A DNA stretch of 64,000 nucleotides from JBPESN01 sp051710625 (GCF_051710625.1 NZ_JBPESN010000002.1:43137-107136), one strand, 5' to 3'. Positions 37,121 through 48,172 are shown, numbered from the stretch's first letter. The notes: generated by a model from the letters alone, not told the origin. Translations and numbers: made by a program.

Positions 37121-38080
37121 TTAGGACGCCGGCGGTTGCCAGACGGACACCGCCTGCGCATCAATGCGTTTGGGCAACAACTCCGCCTGCGTGAAGGCAT
37201 CGGCAATACGCTGCTGCTCCGCAAGACTGTCGCGGGTTACCGGCACCACGCGGTAGCTGCGATGCGCGTTCGCCTGCTCTACCGTGGCAGCGTCAAGATT
37301 GCCCCACAGCGGGCTAAGCAGCTGCGCCGCCTCAGCGGGATGGGCGGTTACCCAGGCGCAGGCCTGCGTCAGTTGGCGGTAAATCAACGCCAGCACCTCG
37401 GGATGTTGTTTGGCAAAGGCGCTGGAGGACAGATAATAACGCTGGTAGCTGGCGAGTCCCTGACCGCCGGCCAGCACGCGGGTGTTTTGCCGGCGTTCGG
37501 CGCTGGAAACAAAGGGTTCCCAGGTCACCCAGGCATCCACCTTGCCGGTCTGGAACGCCGCCAGCCCATCCGCCGGGGTCAGATAGGCCGGCGTAATGGC
37601 TTTAAAGGTCAAATGCGCCTTTTCCAGCGCGGTGCTAAGGAGATAATGGCTGCCGTCCGCCTTGGTCACCGCGATGCGTTTCCCTTTCAAGTCCGCCAAC
37701 GTCTTAAGCGGCGAATCCTGGGCGACCAGAATGGCCTGTGCGTCCGGCGAAGACTCCTCGCGGGCGAAATAGGTCAGGTCCGCCTCCGCCGCCTGGGCGA
37801 AGACCGGAATGGTGTCGGCCACATCGGCGGAAATATCCACATGGCCAATATTCAGCGCTTCCAGTAACGGCAAACTGCTTGGGAATTCATACCAGCTGAT
37901 TTTGACGCCCTGCTGCGCCAGGCGCTGTTCCAGGGTGCCCTGCAGTTTCAGTATTGACATTAAGGTGGAAGATTTTTGATGGTCGATACGGAGCGTGATT
38001 TCCGCCCGCGTGGCGGCATGTATTCCCATTCCCAACATAAATAGCAGCGCGCCGTGACGGCCAAAGGTAACGTGAAACAT
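37121..38080 (-). CDS. SsuA-like aliphatic-sulfonate/taurine ABC transporter binding protein
   Basis: 319 codons, open. Short signal peptide (ALLFMLGMGIHAATRA) then LRIDHQKSSTLMSILKLQGT, ISWYEFPSSLPLLEALNIGH, VFAQAAEADLTYFAREESS, ILVAQDSPLKTLADLKGKRI, PAYLTPADGLAAFQTGKVDA, WVTWEPFVSSAERRQNTRVL and LPKRIDAQAVSVWQPP. This aligns along the whole E. coli SsuA (319 residues) but is clearly divergent, so it may bind another sulfonate. Periplasmic. The matching permease/ATPase pair (ssuC/ssuB) at 56331-57951 is broken, so this protein may be orphaned unless another transporter uses it. Confidence 0.85.
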   Translation of the reverse strand: MFHVTFGRHGALLFMLGMGIHAATRAEITLRIDHQKSSTLMSILKLQGTLEQRLAQQGVKISWYEFPSSLPLLEALNIGHVDISADVADTIPVFAQAAEADLTYFAREESSPDAQAILVAQDSPLKTLADLKGKRIAVTKADGSHYLLSTALEKAHLTFKAITPAYLTPADGLAAFQTGKVDAWVTWEPFVSSAERRQNTRVLAGGQGLASYQRYYLSSSAFAKQHPEVLALIYRQLTQACAWVTAHPAEAAQLLSPLWGNLDAATVEQANAHRSYRVVPVTRDSLAEQQRIADAFTQAELLPKRIDAQAVSVWQPPAS

Positions 38081-38467
38081 AGTGATTCCCTGAAAAGTGA
38101 GGTGATATTAAGCTCCGGCAGTTGCTTTGCGCTGTCAAAGGACAAAAACAGCTTACTAAAGTCATCCACCGGCAAAAGGTGCTCAATACCGGCTGGCGTC
38201 ACGCTGGCTTGGGGTTTGGGGTTTGGGGTTTGGTCCGACCAAAAACAGAAAAAATGTGATTTGCATCGTGAACAAACGCATTTTGTCTCCTGTGACGTCG
38301 CCTTTTGTTAAATAAAGATTATTTTTATGTAACCGATATGGCAATTACACCATTTGGTCCGACTACATCAATGGCCTTCTGCCGGTTTTGACCACGTTGC
38401 GGAGCGAGAGCCCGCCCTACAGAATCCTGCGGTCACACGGAAAGGCCGCCCGGACGGTGCAGGGGTG
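38081..38467. promoter_or_regulatory. ssuA-like / lld divergent control region with two LldR-type operators and a G-run repeat
   Basis: A perfect 15-base palindrome TTTGGTCCGACCAAA (38229-38243) and a similar TTTGGTCCGACTACA (38353-38367) lie 124 bases apart, upstream of the lldR/lldD remnants. Both fit the TNGTNNNACNA half-site pattern of FCD-type GntR regulators. In E. coli lldPRD, two LldR operators flank the promoter at about the same spacing. lldP is absent. AT-rich sequence at 38300-38345 between the operators is the likely promoter. Confidence 0.55.
38211..38233 (+). repeat. GGGGTTT triple repeat (G-quadruplex-prone), overlapping an operator
   Basis: GGGG at 38211-38214, 38218-38221 and 38225-38228, each followed by TTT, then GG. 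The last TTTGG is also the start of the 38229 palindrome. Fits a three- to four-tract G-quadruplex motif on the plus strand. Confidence 0.8.
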
Positions 38468-39107
38468 AAGCAAATGCCGCGATCGCCGATGGCATGCTGT
38501 CGCTGCCTCAGCCAAACGGCGCTAGAAATCTGGAGCAAAACGCGGCAACCGCCGCGCGACCATTACGCTTACCACGGCGCGACGGCGTCAGCGCCTTAAG
38601 CAGGCGCCGGTGCCATAAAAGGAAAGTGATGGAGAGGAAAAACCTTGACCACTGACACGCCATTGCGCCTGGCGGATCGTATTGCGCGCGACAGAGGAAG
38701 ATAAAGCGCGGCTCCAGGCCTGTTTTGACGCGACACGCCGCGTACGCGACCAGGATAACCCCGAGCAGGCGGCGCAGGCCGATGTCCGGTTTCACCTGGC
38801 CATTGCCGAAGCGTTGCATAATCTGATGCTGCTGCAAACGATGCGCGGCTTATTTGCCTTGCTGCAAACCTCGGTGCAGCAAAGCCGCCAGCGGATGTAT
38901 ACACGCCCGGTTCATTTCACCCGTCTGACGGAGCAGCACTAGGCGCTATTGGACGCCATCTTCGCCGGCGATGCTCCCGCAGCGCGTCAGGCGGCAGTAG
39001 TCCATTTGGACAGCGTGCATCAGACGCTAAAGTCTTTACAGGAAGACGACGCGCGCCTGGCCCGTCTTGGCCGTTTTTCCCCCTCCTCCTCCTCCAGCGA
39101 AACATAA
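38468..39107 (+). pseudogene. lldR: lldR, L-lactate-responsive GntR regulator, degraded
   Basis: The effector (FCD) half is clear: RATEEDKARLQACFDATRRV, QAAQADVRFHLAIAEALHNL, MLLQTMRGLFALLQTSVQQS and RQRMYTRPVHFTRLTEQH, then TAG near 38940 and ALLDAIFAGDAPAARQAAVV to TAA 39107. This matches E. coli LldR from about residue 120. Upstream, LSQTALEIWSK (near 38507) and LSRRRCHKRK (near 38593) look like decayed copies of the helix-turn-helix and SRRGGGTF segments; the exact start is uncertain. LldR controls lldPRD in response to L-lactate. Confidence 0.75.
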
Positions 39108-39117
39108 TGAGACAGTT

Positions 39118-40331
39118 ATGATCATTTCAGCAGCGAACGACTATCGCACCGCGGCCGAACGTAAACTGCCGCCTTTTTTGCTCCATTAGCTGGACGGCGG
39201 CGCTTACGCGGAATACACCCTGCGTCGCAATGTGGAATATCTTTCGAGCATTGCGCTGCGCCAGCGGGTACTTTGCAATATAGCCGAGCTCAGTCTCGAA
39301 ACGCAGCTGTTCAAGCAAACGCTAGCGCTGGCGCCGGTAGGGCTGTGCGGTATGTACGCCCGCCGCGGTGAGGTACAGGCGGCACGCGCCGCCGATGATA
39401 AAGGCATTCCCTTCACGCTATCGACCGTCTCGGTCGGCACGATTGAGGAGATCTCCTTGGCGATAAACCGTCCCATGTGGTTCCAGTTGTATGTCCTCAA
39501 GGATCGGGGATTTATGCGCAACGTCCTGGAGCGCGCCAAGGCAGCCGGCTGCGCGACGCTGGTGTTTACCGTTGATATGCCGGTGTACGGCGCCCGCTAC
39601 CGGGACGTCCATTCCGGCATGAGCGGGCCGAACGCCGCCCTGCGCCGCTATTGGCAGGCGATAACCCACCCCGGCTGGGTCTGGGATGTCAGCGTACGCG
39701 GCTGGCCGCACGATTTGGGCAATATTTTCGCCTATTTGGGAACGCCTACCGGGCTTGAAGATTATATCGGCTGGCTGGGCAACAATTTCGATCCGTCGAT
39801 TTCCTGGCGGGATCTCGAGTGGATCCGCGATTTCTGGCAGGGTCCCATGGTTATCACAAGGGCATTCTCGATGCGGAGGATGCGCGGGATGCGGTACGTT
39901 TCGGCGCGGACGGCATTGTCGTGTCCAACCACGGCGGACGGCAGCTTGACGGCGTGCTCTCTTCTGCCCGGGCGCTGCCCGCCACCGCCGATGCGGTGAA
40001 TGGCGACATTGCCATTCTGGCCGATGGCGGTGTACGCAACGGGCTTGATGTGGTGCGGATGTTGGCTCTCGGCGCCGATACGCTGCTGCTGGGCCGCGCC
40101 TATATTTACGCCCTGGCGACGGCGGGTCAGGCCGGCGTGGCGCATCTGCTGGCGCTGATTGAAAAAGAGATGCGGGTGGCGATGACGCTGACCGGCGCCA
40201 AAACCATCGGCGATATCTCCCGTGATTCGCTGGCGAAAGAAAGTCTGGCGCCGGCCACAAGCCCCCCACGCGCTGCCCGGCTAAGCCCCAACTCGCGCAG
40301 GCGGTACGGGTTATCACCGCCGCAACGCTAG
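39118..40331 (+). pseudogene. lldD: lldD, L-lactate dehydrogenase (FMN), broken
   Basis: ATG 39118 begins IISAANDYRTAAERKLPPFL, then TAG at codon 24 (39187-39189) and LDGGAYAEYTLRRNVEYL. A short gap relative to E. coli removes about six residues before LAPVGLCGMYARRGEVQAAR. The FMN-binding barrel continues through FQLYVLKDRGFMRNVLERAK and EDYIGWLGNNFDPSISWRDL to GPMVI, where a frameshift near 39855 occurs. It then reads GILDAEDARDAVRFGADGIV, SNHGGRQLDGVLSSARALPA and GADTLLLGRAYIYALATAGQ. A further shift affects the last 30 residues. The membrane enzyme feeds L-lactate electrons to quinone; lost here, like dld. Confidence 0.93.
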
Positions 40332-40610
40332 AAGGAGGGATTGTGTCAAGGAGAGAATGAAATTAATCAGCAAGCCTGGTCATCATTATTCAGTACATAC
40401 TGGCTTTTGGCATAATAAAAAAACATTAACGCTCTTGAGTATTAATACACCATCTTATGGCCGCTTATGCGGTTTGTCCCCTGAGGGCCTGGCGACACGC
40501 CCCATGCCCGGCCGGCCGCCGGCGCGGTCTGCGCGCGCTCCCGCGGGCCGCACGTACACAGGAATTCAGTTTTAACGCCGACACAACATCACCGACAGGA
40601 ACTAGTCACG

Positions 40611-42044
40611 ATGGCTGTTGAAACAAAACATGCACCCCTCCCCGCCCGGCCGCCCGAAAAGCTGCGGCGCACGCTCACCAACCGATATATTCAGCTCATG
40701 GCAATTGGCGGCACCATCGGTACCGGCCTGTTTATGGACTCGGGAAAAACGCTCAGTCTGGCGGGGCCGTCAATCGCCTTTGTCTATATGATCATCGGCT
40801 TTATGCTGTTCTTCGTCATGCGTGCAATGGGAGAGCTGCTGCTTTCCGACCTCAGTTACAAATCCTTCAGCAATTTTGCCACCGAGCTGCTTGGGCCCTG
40901 GGCCGGGTATTTTACCGGCTGGACCTATTGGTTTTGCTGGGTCGTCACCGGTATCGCCGATATGGTCGCCATCAGCGTTTATTTTCAATTCTGGTTTCCC
41001 GGGTTTTTCATCTGGATGAGCGCCATGCTCTGTGTGACGGTTTTTGTCACCTTAAACATTGCCACGGTGAAAACGTTTGGCGAAATGGAATTTCGGTTCG
41101 CTATTATCAAAATTGTCGCCATTGTGGCGCTCATTATCGCTGGCGCGGCGCTTGCGGCGATGCACTGTCCCAGTTCTGCCACCGATCATGCGGGGCTTGA
41201 CAATATCTGGCGGTGCGGTGGGTTGTTTCCCCATGGCATGAGCGGTTTCTTCGCCGGCTTTCAAATTGCCATTTTCGCCTTTGTTGGTATCGAACTGGTC
41301 AGCACCGCGGCCGCCGAAACCGCGGATCCAGAGCAGGTACTGCCCGGGGCCATCAACGCCATTCCGCTGTGGGTAATTATGTTTTATGTACTGGCGCTGC
41401 TGGCGATTATGGTCGTGACACCCTGGAATGTAGTGTCGGCGGACCGCAGCCCGTTTGTCGCCATGTTCACCCTGACCGGATTGCCGGCGGCGGCCGGCAT
41501 CGTCAATTTCGTGGTGCTGACCTCGGCGGCGTCTTCCGCCAATAGCGGTATTTTTTCTACCAACCGGATTCTGTTCGGGCTGGCGGAGCAAGGCGTGGCC
41601 CACCCGGCGATTTGCCCTGCTCTCGCGGCGCGCGGTGCCATTGAACGGCCTGCTGTTTTCATGTCTGTGTCTGCCTGGTGGGTGTGGCGTTAATCTACCT
41701 TATTCCCAACGTCATGACCGTGTTTACGCTGGTCACTACCGTCGCCGCCATCCTGTTTATGTTTGTGTGGTCGATTATTCTGCGTTCTTATCTGGTCTAT
41801 CGCCGCAAACATCCAACGCGTCACCGGCATTCCCCCTTCAAAATGCCGCTTGGTAGGGGGATAAGCTGGGACCTGTCTGGGGTTTTTCCTGTTTGTGCTG
41901 GTGCTACTGGCGTTGCAAAATGATACTCGCGATGCGCTGTTGGTGACCCCACTCTGGTTTATGGCCCTGGCCGCCGGCTGCCAATGGCAGCGGCGCAAGA
42001 CGCACAAGCGGCCAAACGGCGCCGACGCGCGTAACCACGGCTGA
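40611..42044 (+). pseudogene. cycA: cycA, D-serine/D-alanine/glycine permease, frameshifted
   Basis: ATG 40611. The first 330 codons are clean: LTNRYIQLMAIGGTIGTGLF, SLAGPSIAFVYMIIGFMLFF, GPWAGYFTGWTYWFCWVVTG, GFQIAIFAFVGIELVSTAAA and LTSAASSANSGIFSTNRILF. Frameshifts near 41610, 41665 and 41865 then spread the C-terminal helices over several frames (NVMTVFTLVTTVAAILFMFV, SPFKMPLG, DTRDALLVTPLWFMALAAG). TGA 42044. APC-family proton symporter of about 470 residues. Frames before the first lesion would yield nine or so helices, so a partial protein may be made but is unlikely to work. Confidence 0.9.
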
Positions 42045-42092
42045 CCGCGGCCTGACCGCCCCCCGGCGCGCCGTTAAACCAAGGAGCGAACG

Positions 42093-43817
42093 ATGTCAGA
42101 GTCAGCCAAAGAAGAAACCGCATCGGACACCCCCCTGACGGCAACCGCGCGCGCCGGCCCTATCCGCCGGTTGATTGCCCTGGTCGGCGCTGGCCACGTT
42201 CTTACCGGCGAGTGGGAAACGCGACGCTACCGTACCGGCTTTCGTTTCGGCAGCAGCAAAGCGCTGGCGCTGGTCAGAGCCGGCTCACTGGTGGAACAAT
42301 GACGCGTACTGCGCGCCTGCGTCGATGCCGGCGCGATCGTTATCCCCCAAGGCCGCCAATACCGCCCTGACCGGCGGTTCGACCCCGGATGGCGATGCTT
42401 ATGATCGCGATATTGTCATCCTCAGCACTACCCGGATGAACAAAATCAGGCTTACCAACGACGGCAAGCAGGTGATTTGCCTGCCTGGCGCGACACTCGA
42501 CCAGTTGGAGCGCCAGCTTGCCCCGCTGGGCCGCGAGCCGCATTCGGTTATAGGCTCCAGTAATTCCGGCGGCACCTTGGTGCACCGCTGGCTGGCCTAT
42601 ACGCAATTATCCGTGTTTGCCCGCGTCGATGCCGAGGGCAAGCTGGCGCTGATAAATCACTTGGGCGTCGCCCTGGCGGGGGACGAAGAAACTCTGCTGG
42701 CCCGCCTGGATCGGGACGATTACGGCGAGCAGGACATTCGCTATGATACCGACGACGGCTCCGACAAAGGTTATGCCGACCATGTCCGCCAGATTGATGA
42801 GCCTACCCCCGCCCGTTTCAATGCCGATCCCGGCAGGCTGTTTGAGGCTTCGGGGTCTACCGGCAAAGTGATGGTCTTTGCCGTACGGCTGGATACCTTT
42901 CCCATGGCCCGCGGTGCGCGGGTGTTTTATATCGGCACCAACCAGACCTCGGTACTGACCGCTATCCGGCGCCATATCTTAAGCCGGTTTACCCATCTGC
43001 CCCTCTCCGGCGAGTATCTGCACCGCGACGCTTATGATATTGCCGCTCGCTACGGCAAAGATACCTTTTTGCTGATCCACTGGTTGGGTACGGCGCGCCT
43101 GCCGGCGTTGTTTGCGCTGAAAAACCGCTTCGATTTACTGGCGGAACGGCTGCCTCTTTTACCGCCGCATTGCGGTAATCGTCTGTTGCAGTTCTTCAGC
43201 CGCCTGCTGCCTAATCCCCCCTGCCGGCGCGCATGCAGGCGTATCGGGACCGTTATGAACATCATTTGTTGCTCAAAGTCAGCGCGGAGGGAGTGGCGGA
43301 GGCGCAGGCTTTCCTCAGCAACTATTTCGCCGGGCATGAGGGCGCGTTCTTCGCCTGCACCGAGGAGAAAGGCAAAAAAGCGTTTCTTCATCGCTTTGCC
43401 GCGGCTGGCTCGGCGGTCCGCTACCGCGCCTTCCACTCCCGCGCGGTGGAAGATATCGTCGCATTGGACATCGCTTTGCGGCGCAATGATGAAGACTGGT
43501 TTGAGCATTTACCGCCGGCGCTGGACCAGCAGATGGTGCATAAACTATATTATGGTCATTTCCTATGGCATGTTTTTCATCAGGATTACATCATCAAAAA
43601 AGGCCAGGATTGCCTGGCACTGGAGCACCGTCTATAGCAACGGCTGGACGCACGTGGCGCACAGTATCCCGTCGAGCACAACGTCGGTCATCTTTACCCC
43701 GCGCCGCCGCCGCTGCGGCGCTTCTATCAACAGCTCGATCCGTGTAATGGTTTTAATCCCGGCATCGGTCAGATGTCGAAGTGTAAAGACTATGGCGAGG
43801 CGGGCGGCAAAGAATAA
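42093..43817 (+). pseudogene. dld: dld, quinone-dependent D-lactate dehydrogenase, broken
   Basis: ATG 42093, then IRRLIALVGAGHVLTGEWET, RYRTGFRFGSSKALALVRAG and a TGA at 42300-42302 where WRVLKAC is expected. A frameshift near 42350 gives AANTALTGGSTPDGDAYDRD (FAD-binding). About eleven residues are missing at GSS/NSGG in the second FAD segment. Also readable: ARFNADPGRLFEASGSTGKV, VFYIGTNQTSVLTAIRRHIL, GEYLHRDAYDIAARYGKDTF, RYEHHLLLKVSAEGVAEAQA, EEKGKKAFLHRFAAAGSAVR and HKLYYGHFLWHVFHQDYIIK. Shifts occur near 43215 and 43615. End YGEAGGKE, TAA 43817. Peripheral membrane FAD enzyme of about 570 residues. Confidence 0.92.
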
Positions 43818-44059
43818 GCTACCGGTCGGGCTCCGCATCGCCGCCCGCGCCGCCTGCAATAACGACGGCGGGCGCATTGTCGGACAACATCAGGCCCTCC
43901 CGAGCGGCCGGAAAAACGTCAGCGCGCCGCCCCTGATCGGTGGTTAATAGCCGCCCCAGAAGAAGGTTAATGTCATTTATGCTTTTCAATAATGTGGTGG
44001 GCGTATTACTATTCGTTAAAATGGATTTAACAGGTACCTGGCCTGCCGGCCGAATCATA

Positions 44060-46117
44060 ATGACAAACCAAGTAATAAACGCCTCACCCCGTTTCTGGTC
44101 ATCTTCTACGTTGGTCTGCTTTTCCTTAACCTTACCGGGGCCGCCGCGACGCCGGCGACGACACCGCCGGGAAAGACCCACGACGCACCCTCGCAGACGC
44201 TGATCGTCACCGCCACCCCGCGGACTGGCTTAGCCGAGCTGACCACGCACGCCGCCCTTAGCGTGCTTACGGGCGAGGATTTCCGCCAGGCCAAGCTGCA
44301 AGTCAATTTATCGAAAAGTATGTGCAGCGTACCGGGCCTGAAAATTCAGAACCGGCAAAATTATGCCCAGGACCTGCAACTGTCGGTGCGCGGGTTTGGT
44401 GCCCGCTCGATGTATGGCGTGCGCGGCGTGCGTATCTACGTCGACGGCATTCCGGTGACCATGCCGGATGGCCAGGGCCAGACGTCGAATATCGATCTTA
44501 GCGGCGTCGTTAACGTGGAGACCGTCACCGGCAGCCAGCCGGACAAAATAGAAGCGGGCCTGTATACCGACAGCTACGGCAGTTGGCGCTATGGCGTGAA
44601 GGCCACCGGTGCCGTCGGCGATGGCTCACAGGCCGGCGATGTCAACTACGCTGTCTCGACCACCCGCTTTATCACCCACGGCTATCGCGATCTCAGCGAT
44701 GCGCGCAAAAACCTTGCAACGCCCAGCTCGGGGTACGTATTGACGATGTCAGCACCCTGACCCTCTTGTTTAACGCCGTGTATATTACCGCCAACGATCC
44801 CGGCGGTTTGACCGAGGATCAGTGGCATGACAATCCCCGTCAGGCCACCCGCGCCGAACAGTTCAATACCCGCAAAACCCTGACCCAGACGCAGGCCGGC
44901 CTGCATTATCAGCGGCAGATGAGCGATGATGACGACCTGAGCGTAATGATGTATGCCGGCGAACGCGACACCACCCAATATCAGGCGATACCGGCCGCAA
45001 CTCAGGCCAACCCGCTGGACGCACCGCGGGGCGCTCGGCGCCGTGCCGCTCACGCTGACCGGCGGCCTGGATTACGGAAACGATGACCGAGCAGCGAAAA
45101 GGCTATGAAAACTATACCCTGAACAATGGCGTCACCGAGCTCGGTACCCAGGGCAATCTGCGGCGCAATGAACGTAACCTGATGTGGAATCTCGACCCCT
45201 ATTTGCAGAGCGCCTGGTCGCTGACCTCGCGGCTGACGCTGAATGCCGGGGTGCGTTTCAGCCACGTCCAGTTCGACTCCGACGATTGCTAACATTACCG
45301 CCGCCAACGGCGATGATAGCGGTAACGCCCGCTATCATCGCTGGCTGCCGGTAGGATCATTAAGTTACGCCGTCACCGATGGCTAGAATGCGTATCTGTC
45401 CGCCGGCCGGGGGGTTTGAAACCCCCACACCATAAACGAACTCTCCTACCGGCCCGACGGCCAGCCGGGCCTGAACTACGCGCTAAAACCCTCCACCAGC
45501 AATACCATAGAGGTCGGCAGTAAAGCGCGCATCGGCAGTGGGCTGGCAGCCGTCGCGTTATTCCAGACCGACACCGAGAATGAAATTGTGGTCGCGGATA
45601 GCAGCAACGGCCGCACCAGCTATACCAATGCCGGCAAAACCCGCCGGCGTGGTCTGGAACTCTCGCTGGATCAGCAGTTTGCCGACGATATCCAACTGCG
45701 TCTAACGTGGACGTTGCTGGATGCGACCTACCGCACCCGCGCCTGCAGCAGCAGCGACTGCAGCGAGGGCCATGTAATCGTCGCCGGTAATCGCCTGCCC
45801 GGCATCGCCCGCAACATGGGTTACGCCTCGCTGGCCTGGTCCCCTCCCGAAGGCTGGTATGCGTTACATGAGCGATATTGAAGTCGATGATGAAAATAGC
45901 CAGCAGCAAAAGCCTATACCGTCACCACGCTGGATACCGGTTACCGTTACGTATTGGGCAACTGGCTGATGAACGTGTACGGCCGGGTGGATAACCTGTT
46001 TGACCGCCGCTATGCGGGGTCAGTCATCGTCAATGAAAGCAATGGCCGCTATTTTGAACCGGGGGCGGGCAGAAACTGGGGCGGCGGCGTTTCGCGCTCG
46101 CTTATACATTCCAATAA
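44060..46117 (+). pseudogene. pqqU: pqqU (yncD)-like TonB-dependent receptor, broken
   Basis: ATG 44060 starts TNQVINASP; a frameshift then gives the signal peptide core FLVIFYVGLLFLNLTGAAAT. The plug reads LIVTATPRTGLAELTTHAAL, VPGLKIQNRQNYAQDLQLSV, RGFGARSMYGVRGVRIYVDG and MPDGQGQTSNIDLSGVVNVE. About 18 residues (RGPFSALYGNASGGV type) are missing before QPDKIEAGLYTDSYGSWRYG. Barrel parts DDLSVMMYAGERDTTQYQAI, NLMWNLDPYLQSAWSLTSRL, GLNYALKPSTSNTIEVGSKA and FGRVDNLFDRRYAGSVIVNE-type ends follow in changing frames to TAA 46117. It matches E. coli YncD/PqqU, the pyrroloquinoline quinone receptor, and precedes a PQQ dehydrogenase gene. Confidence 0.85.
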
Positions 46118-46316
46118 TACCCATCGGGCGTGCCCCGCCATTGGTCTGAACCACGGGGCACGTCCGGAACGCCTTCCCCGGCGCCTGTGACTGTTTATCT
46201 TTGCGACACCTGAACTGGGCGCACCGTTGACGGCGGTATTGCGTTAACGATCCTTTTCCCTGCCGTTGGCCCCGCTTTTCTGGCGGGCATCGACATTGAT
46301 AAGCAGGAACAGTCTA

Positions 46317-48172
46317 TGACAAAGATAACGGGCAAACGGCCGGGCGCCGTCTATTTCGTGCGGCCTCTGGGAAGACTGATAGCGTTAATCGGTCTCACCC
46401 TGACGGCGGCGGGAGGCTATCTAGCCACGCAGGGTGGCAGTCGGTATTTTTTCTGTTTATGGGGCTGATGCTGACGGTGGCCGCGGATCTCCTAATCGGT
46501 TTGCAGCCGGCGGGTGCCTGGGTCTATGCGCTGGCGTTCCTGCTGACGCTGTGCTGGGCCGTCTGGGAGGCGGGTCTAAGTTTTTGGCCGCTGTTCTCGC
46601 GGCTTTATATGTTCGGCGTATTGGCTCTGCCGGTAACACTGGCTTACCCGCCACTCAAAGCCCGCCAGGGCGACACCGGTTCCCATCGCGCCTGTTATGG
46701 TCTGGGGGCGCTGCTGGCGCTCTGCCTAACTGCCAGTCTGGGGTACCCTGGTACCGACACCGATAGTCAGCCTGCGGCAGGCGGTACCGGTCTACTCCGT
46801 GCCACCGAGCGCCGAGCAGAAAAATTGCCTGCATTGGGGCAACACCAGCGCCGGCGATCGTTTCGCCGCGCTGGACCAGATTACCAAAGCCAACGTGAAA
46901 CACCTGCACGTGGCGTGGGTAGCGCATACCCGGCGACATCCCCCCTTAGCAATGGCGCCGGCGCGGAAGACCAGAACACCCCGCTGCAGGTGGGTGATAC
47001 GCTGTATGTCTGCACCGCCTACGGTAAGGTACTGGTCCTGGCGGCTGACAGCGGTAAAACGCGTTGGCGTTTCGATCCGTTGGCCAGCGCGCCCAATTGG
47101 CAGCGCAGCCGTGGTCTTGGTTATTACGCCAACGACGCGGCGGCTGCGCAGGCGGCACCCGACGCTACAGCCACCGCCGCAATGCCCCGTCGTGGCCCCG
47201 ACGCCCGCGGCTACGGCGGGCCGCCAACGCCCGGCGCAGCGTCAGCGGTCTGCGCGCGCCGTTTGTTTCTGCCGACTAATGACGCACGTCTTATCGCGCT
47301 GGATGCCGAAACCGGCCGGCCCTGCGCCGACTTTGGCAACGACAGCATCGTGGATCTGACCATCGGCATGGGCGAAATTAAACCCGGCTATTACCAGCAA
47401 ACCTCCGCTCCGCTGGAGGTGGGCGATCGGGTGGCGAAGGTGGAAGAGCGCGCCGTGCCCGGTGGGCAACACGCCGGACGAGCGTTACGCCCCCACGCAA
47501 CCCTTTTCCGTCGGCATGGCGAATACTGGTAACCAGACCTTGACTGAAGCGGACATGTGGGGCGCCACGCCCCTCGACCAGCTGCTGTACCACATCGCCT
47601 TTAGAGGCATGCGCCATCAGGGCGTGTACACCCCGCCAGGACGCGATCGCGCGTTGCAGTTCCCCGGCTCGCTGGGCGGCATGAACTGGGGCAGAGTCGC
47701 GCTGGATCCGCATAATGCGCTCACCTTCGTCAACGATATGCGCCTGGGGCTGGCGAACGCCCTGGTCGAACGCGACAAGGTACCCCAGGGGACTAGCGTG
47801 ATCGAAATGGGGCTGGTGCCGCAGGCGGGCACGCCCTATGGCGCGGTGCGTGAGCGTTTTCTGTCGTTGCTCGGTATCAAAATGCACCTGCCGATGGCGG
47901 TGGGATTGCCGACGCTAGGCCCCAACCTGGTCACCCAGTCCGGCCTGCTGTTCTTTGCCGGTACGCAGGATTATTATCTGCGCGCGTTTGATACCACGAC
48001 CGGCAAGGTGGTGTGGCGCGCCCGTTTGCCGGTGGGCAGCCAGGCCGGCCCGATAACCTATGTGTCGCCGACGACCGGCAGGCAATATATCGTCATTTCC
48101 GCCGGCGGTGCGCGTCAGTCGCCGGATCGTGGTGATTACGTCATCGCCTATGCGTTGCCCGATAATCCTTGA
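46317..48172 (+). pseudogene. gcd: gcd-like membrane PQQ glucose dehydrogenase, frameshifts and large deletion
   Basis: ATG 46317 (TKITGKRPGAVYFVRPLGRL) leads through five hydrophobic segments in shifting frames (FFCLWGLMLTVAADLLIGL, ALAFLLTLCWAVWEAGLSFW). The periplasmic propeller then reads NCLHWGNTSAGDRFAALDQI, TKANVKHLHVAWVAHT, LQVGDTLYVCTAYGKVLVLA, RLFLPTNDARLIALDAETGR and MGEIKPGYYQQTSAPLEVGD. Roughly 200 residues are then lost, and the end reads EADMWGATPLDQLLYHIAFR, GVYTPPGRDRALQFPGSLGG and GRQYIVISAGGARQSPDRGD to TGA 48172. Gcd oxidises glucose to gluconolactone in the periplasm and passes electrons to ubiquinone. Other PQQ dehydrogenases of the same family cannot be excluded. Confidence 0.85.

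Noticed and set aside
40357..40575. 72-codon frame between lldD and cycA
   Set aside because: No convincing ribosome site, odd composition, no family resemblance.
42340..43508. Several 90-150-codon minus-strand frames opposite dld
   Set aside because: Antisense shadows in GC-rich sequence; the plus-strand frames match Dld throughout.
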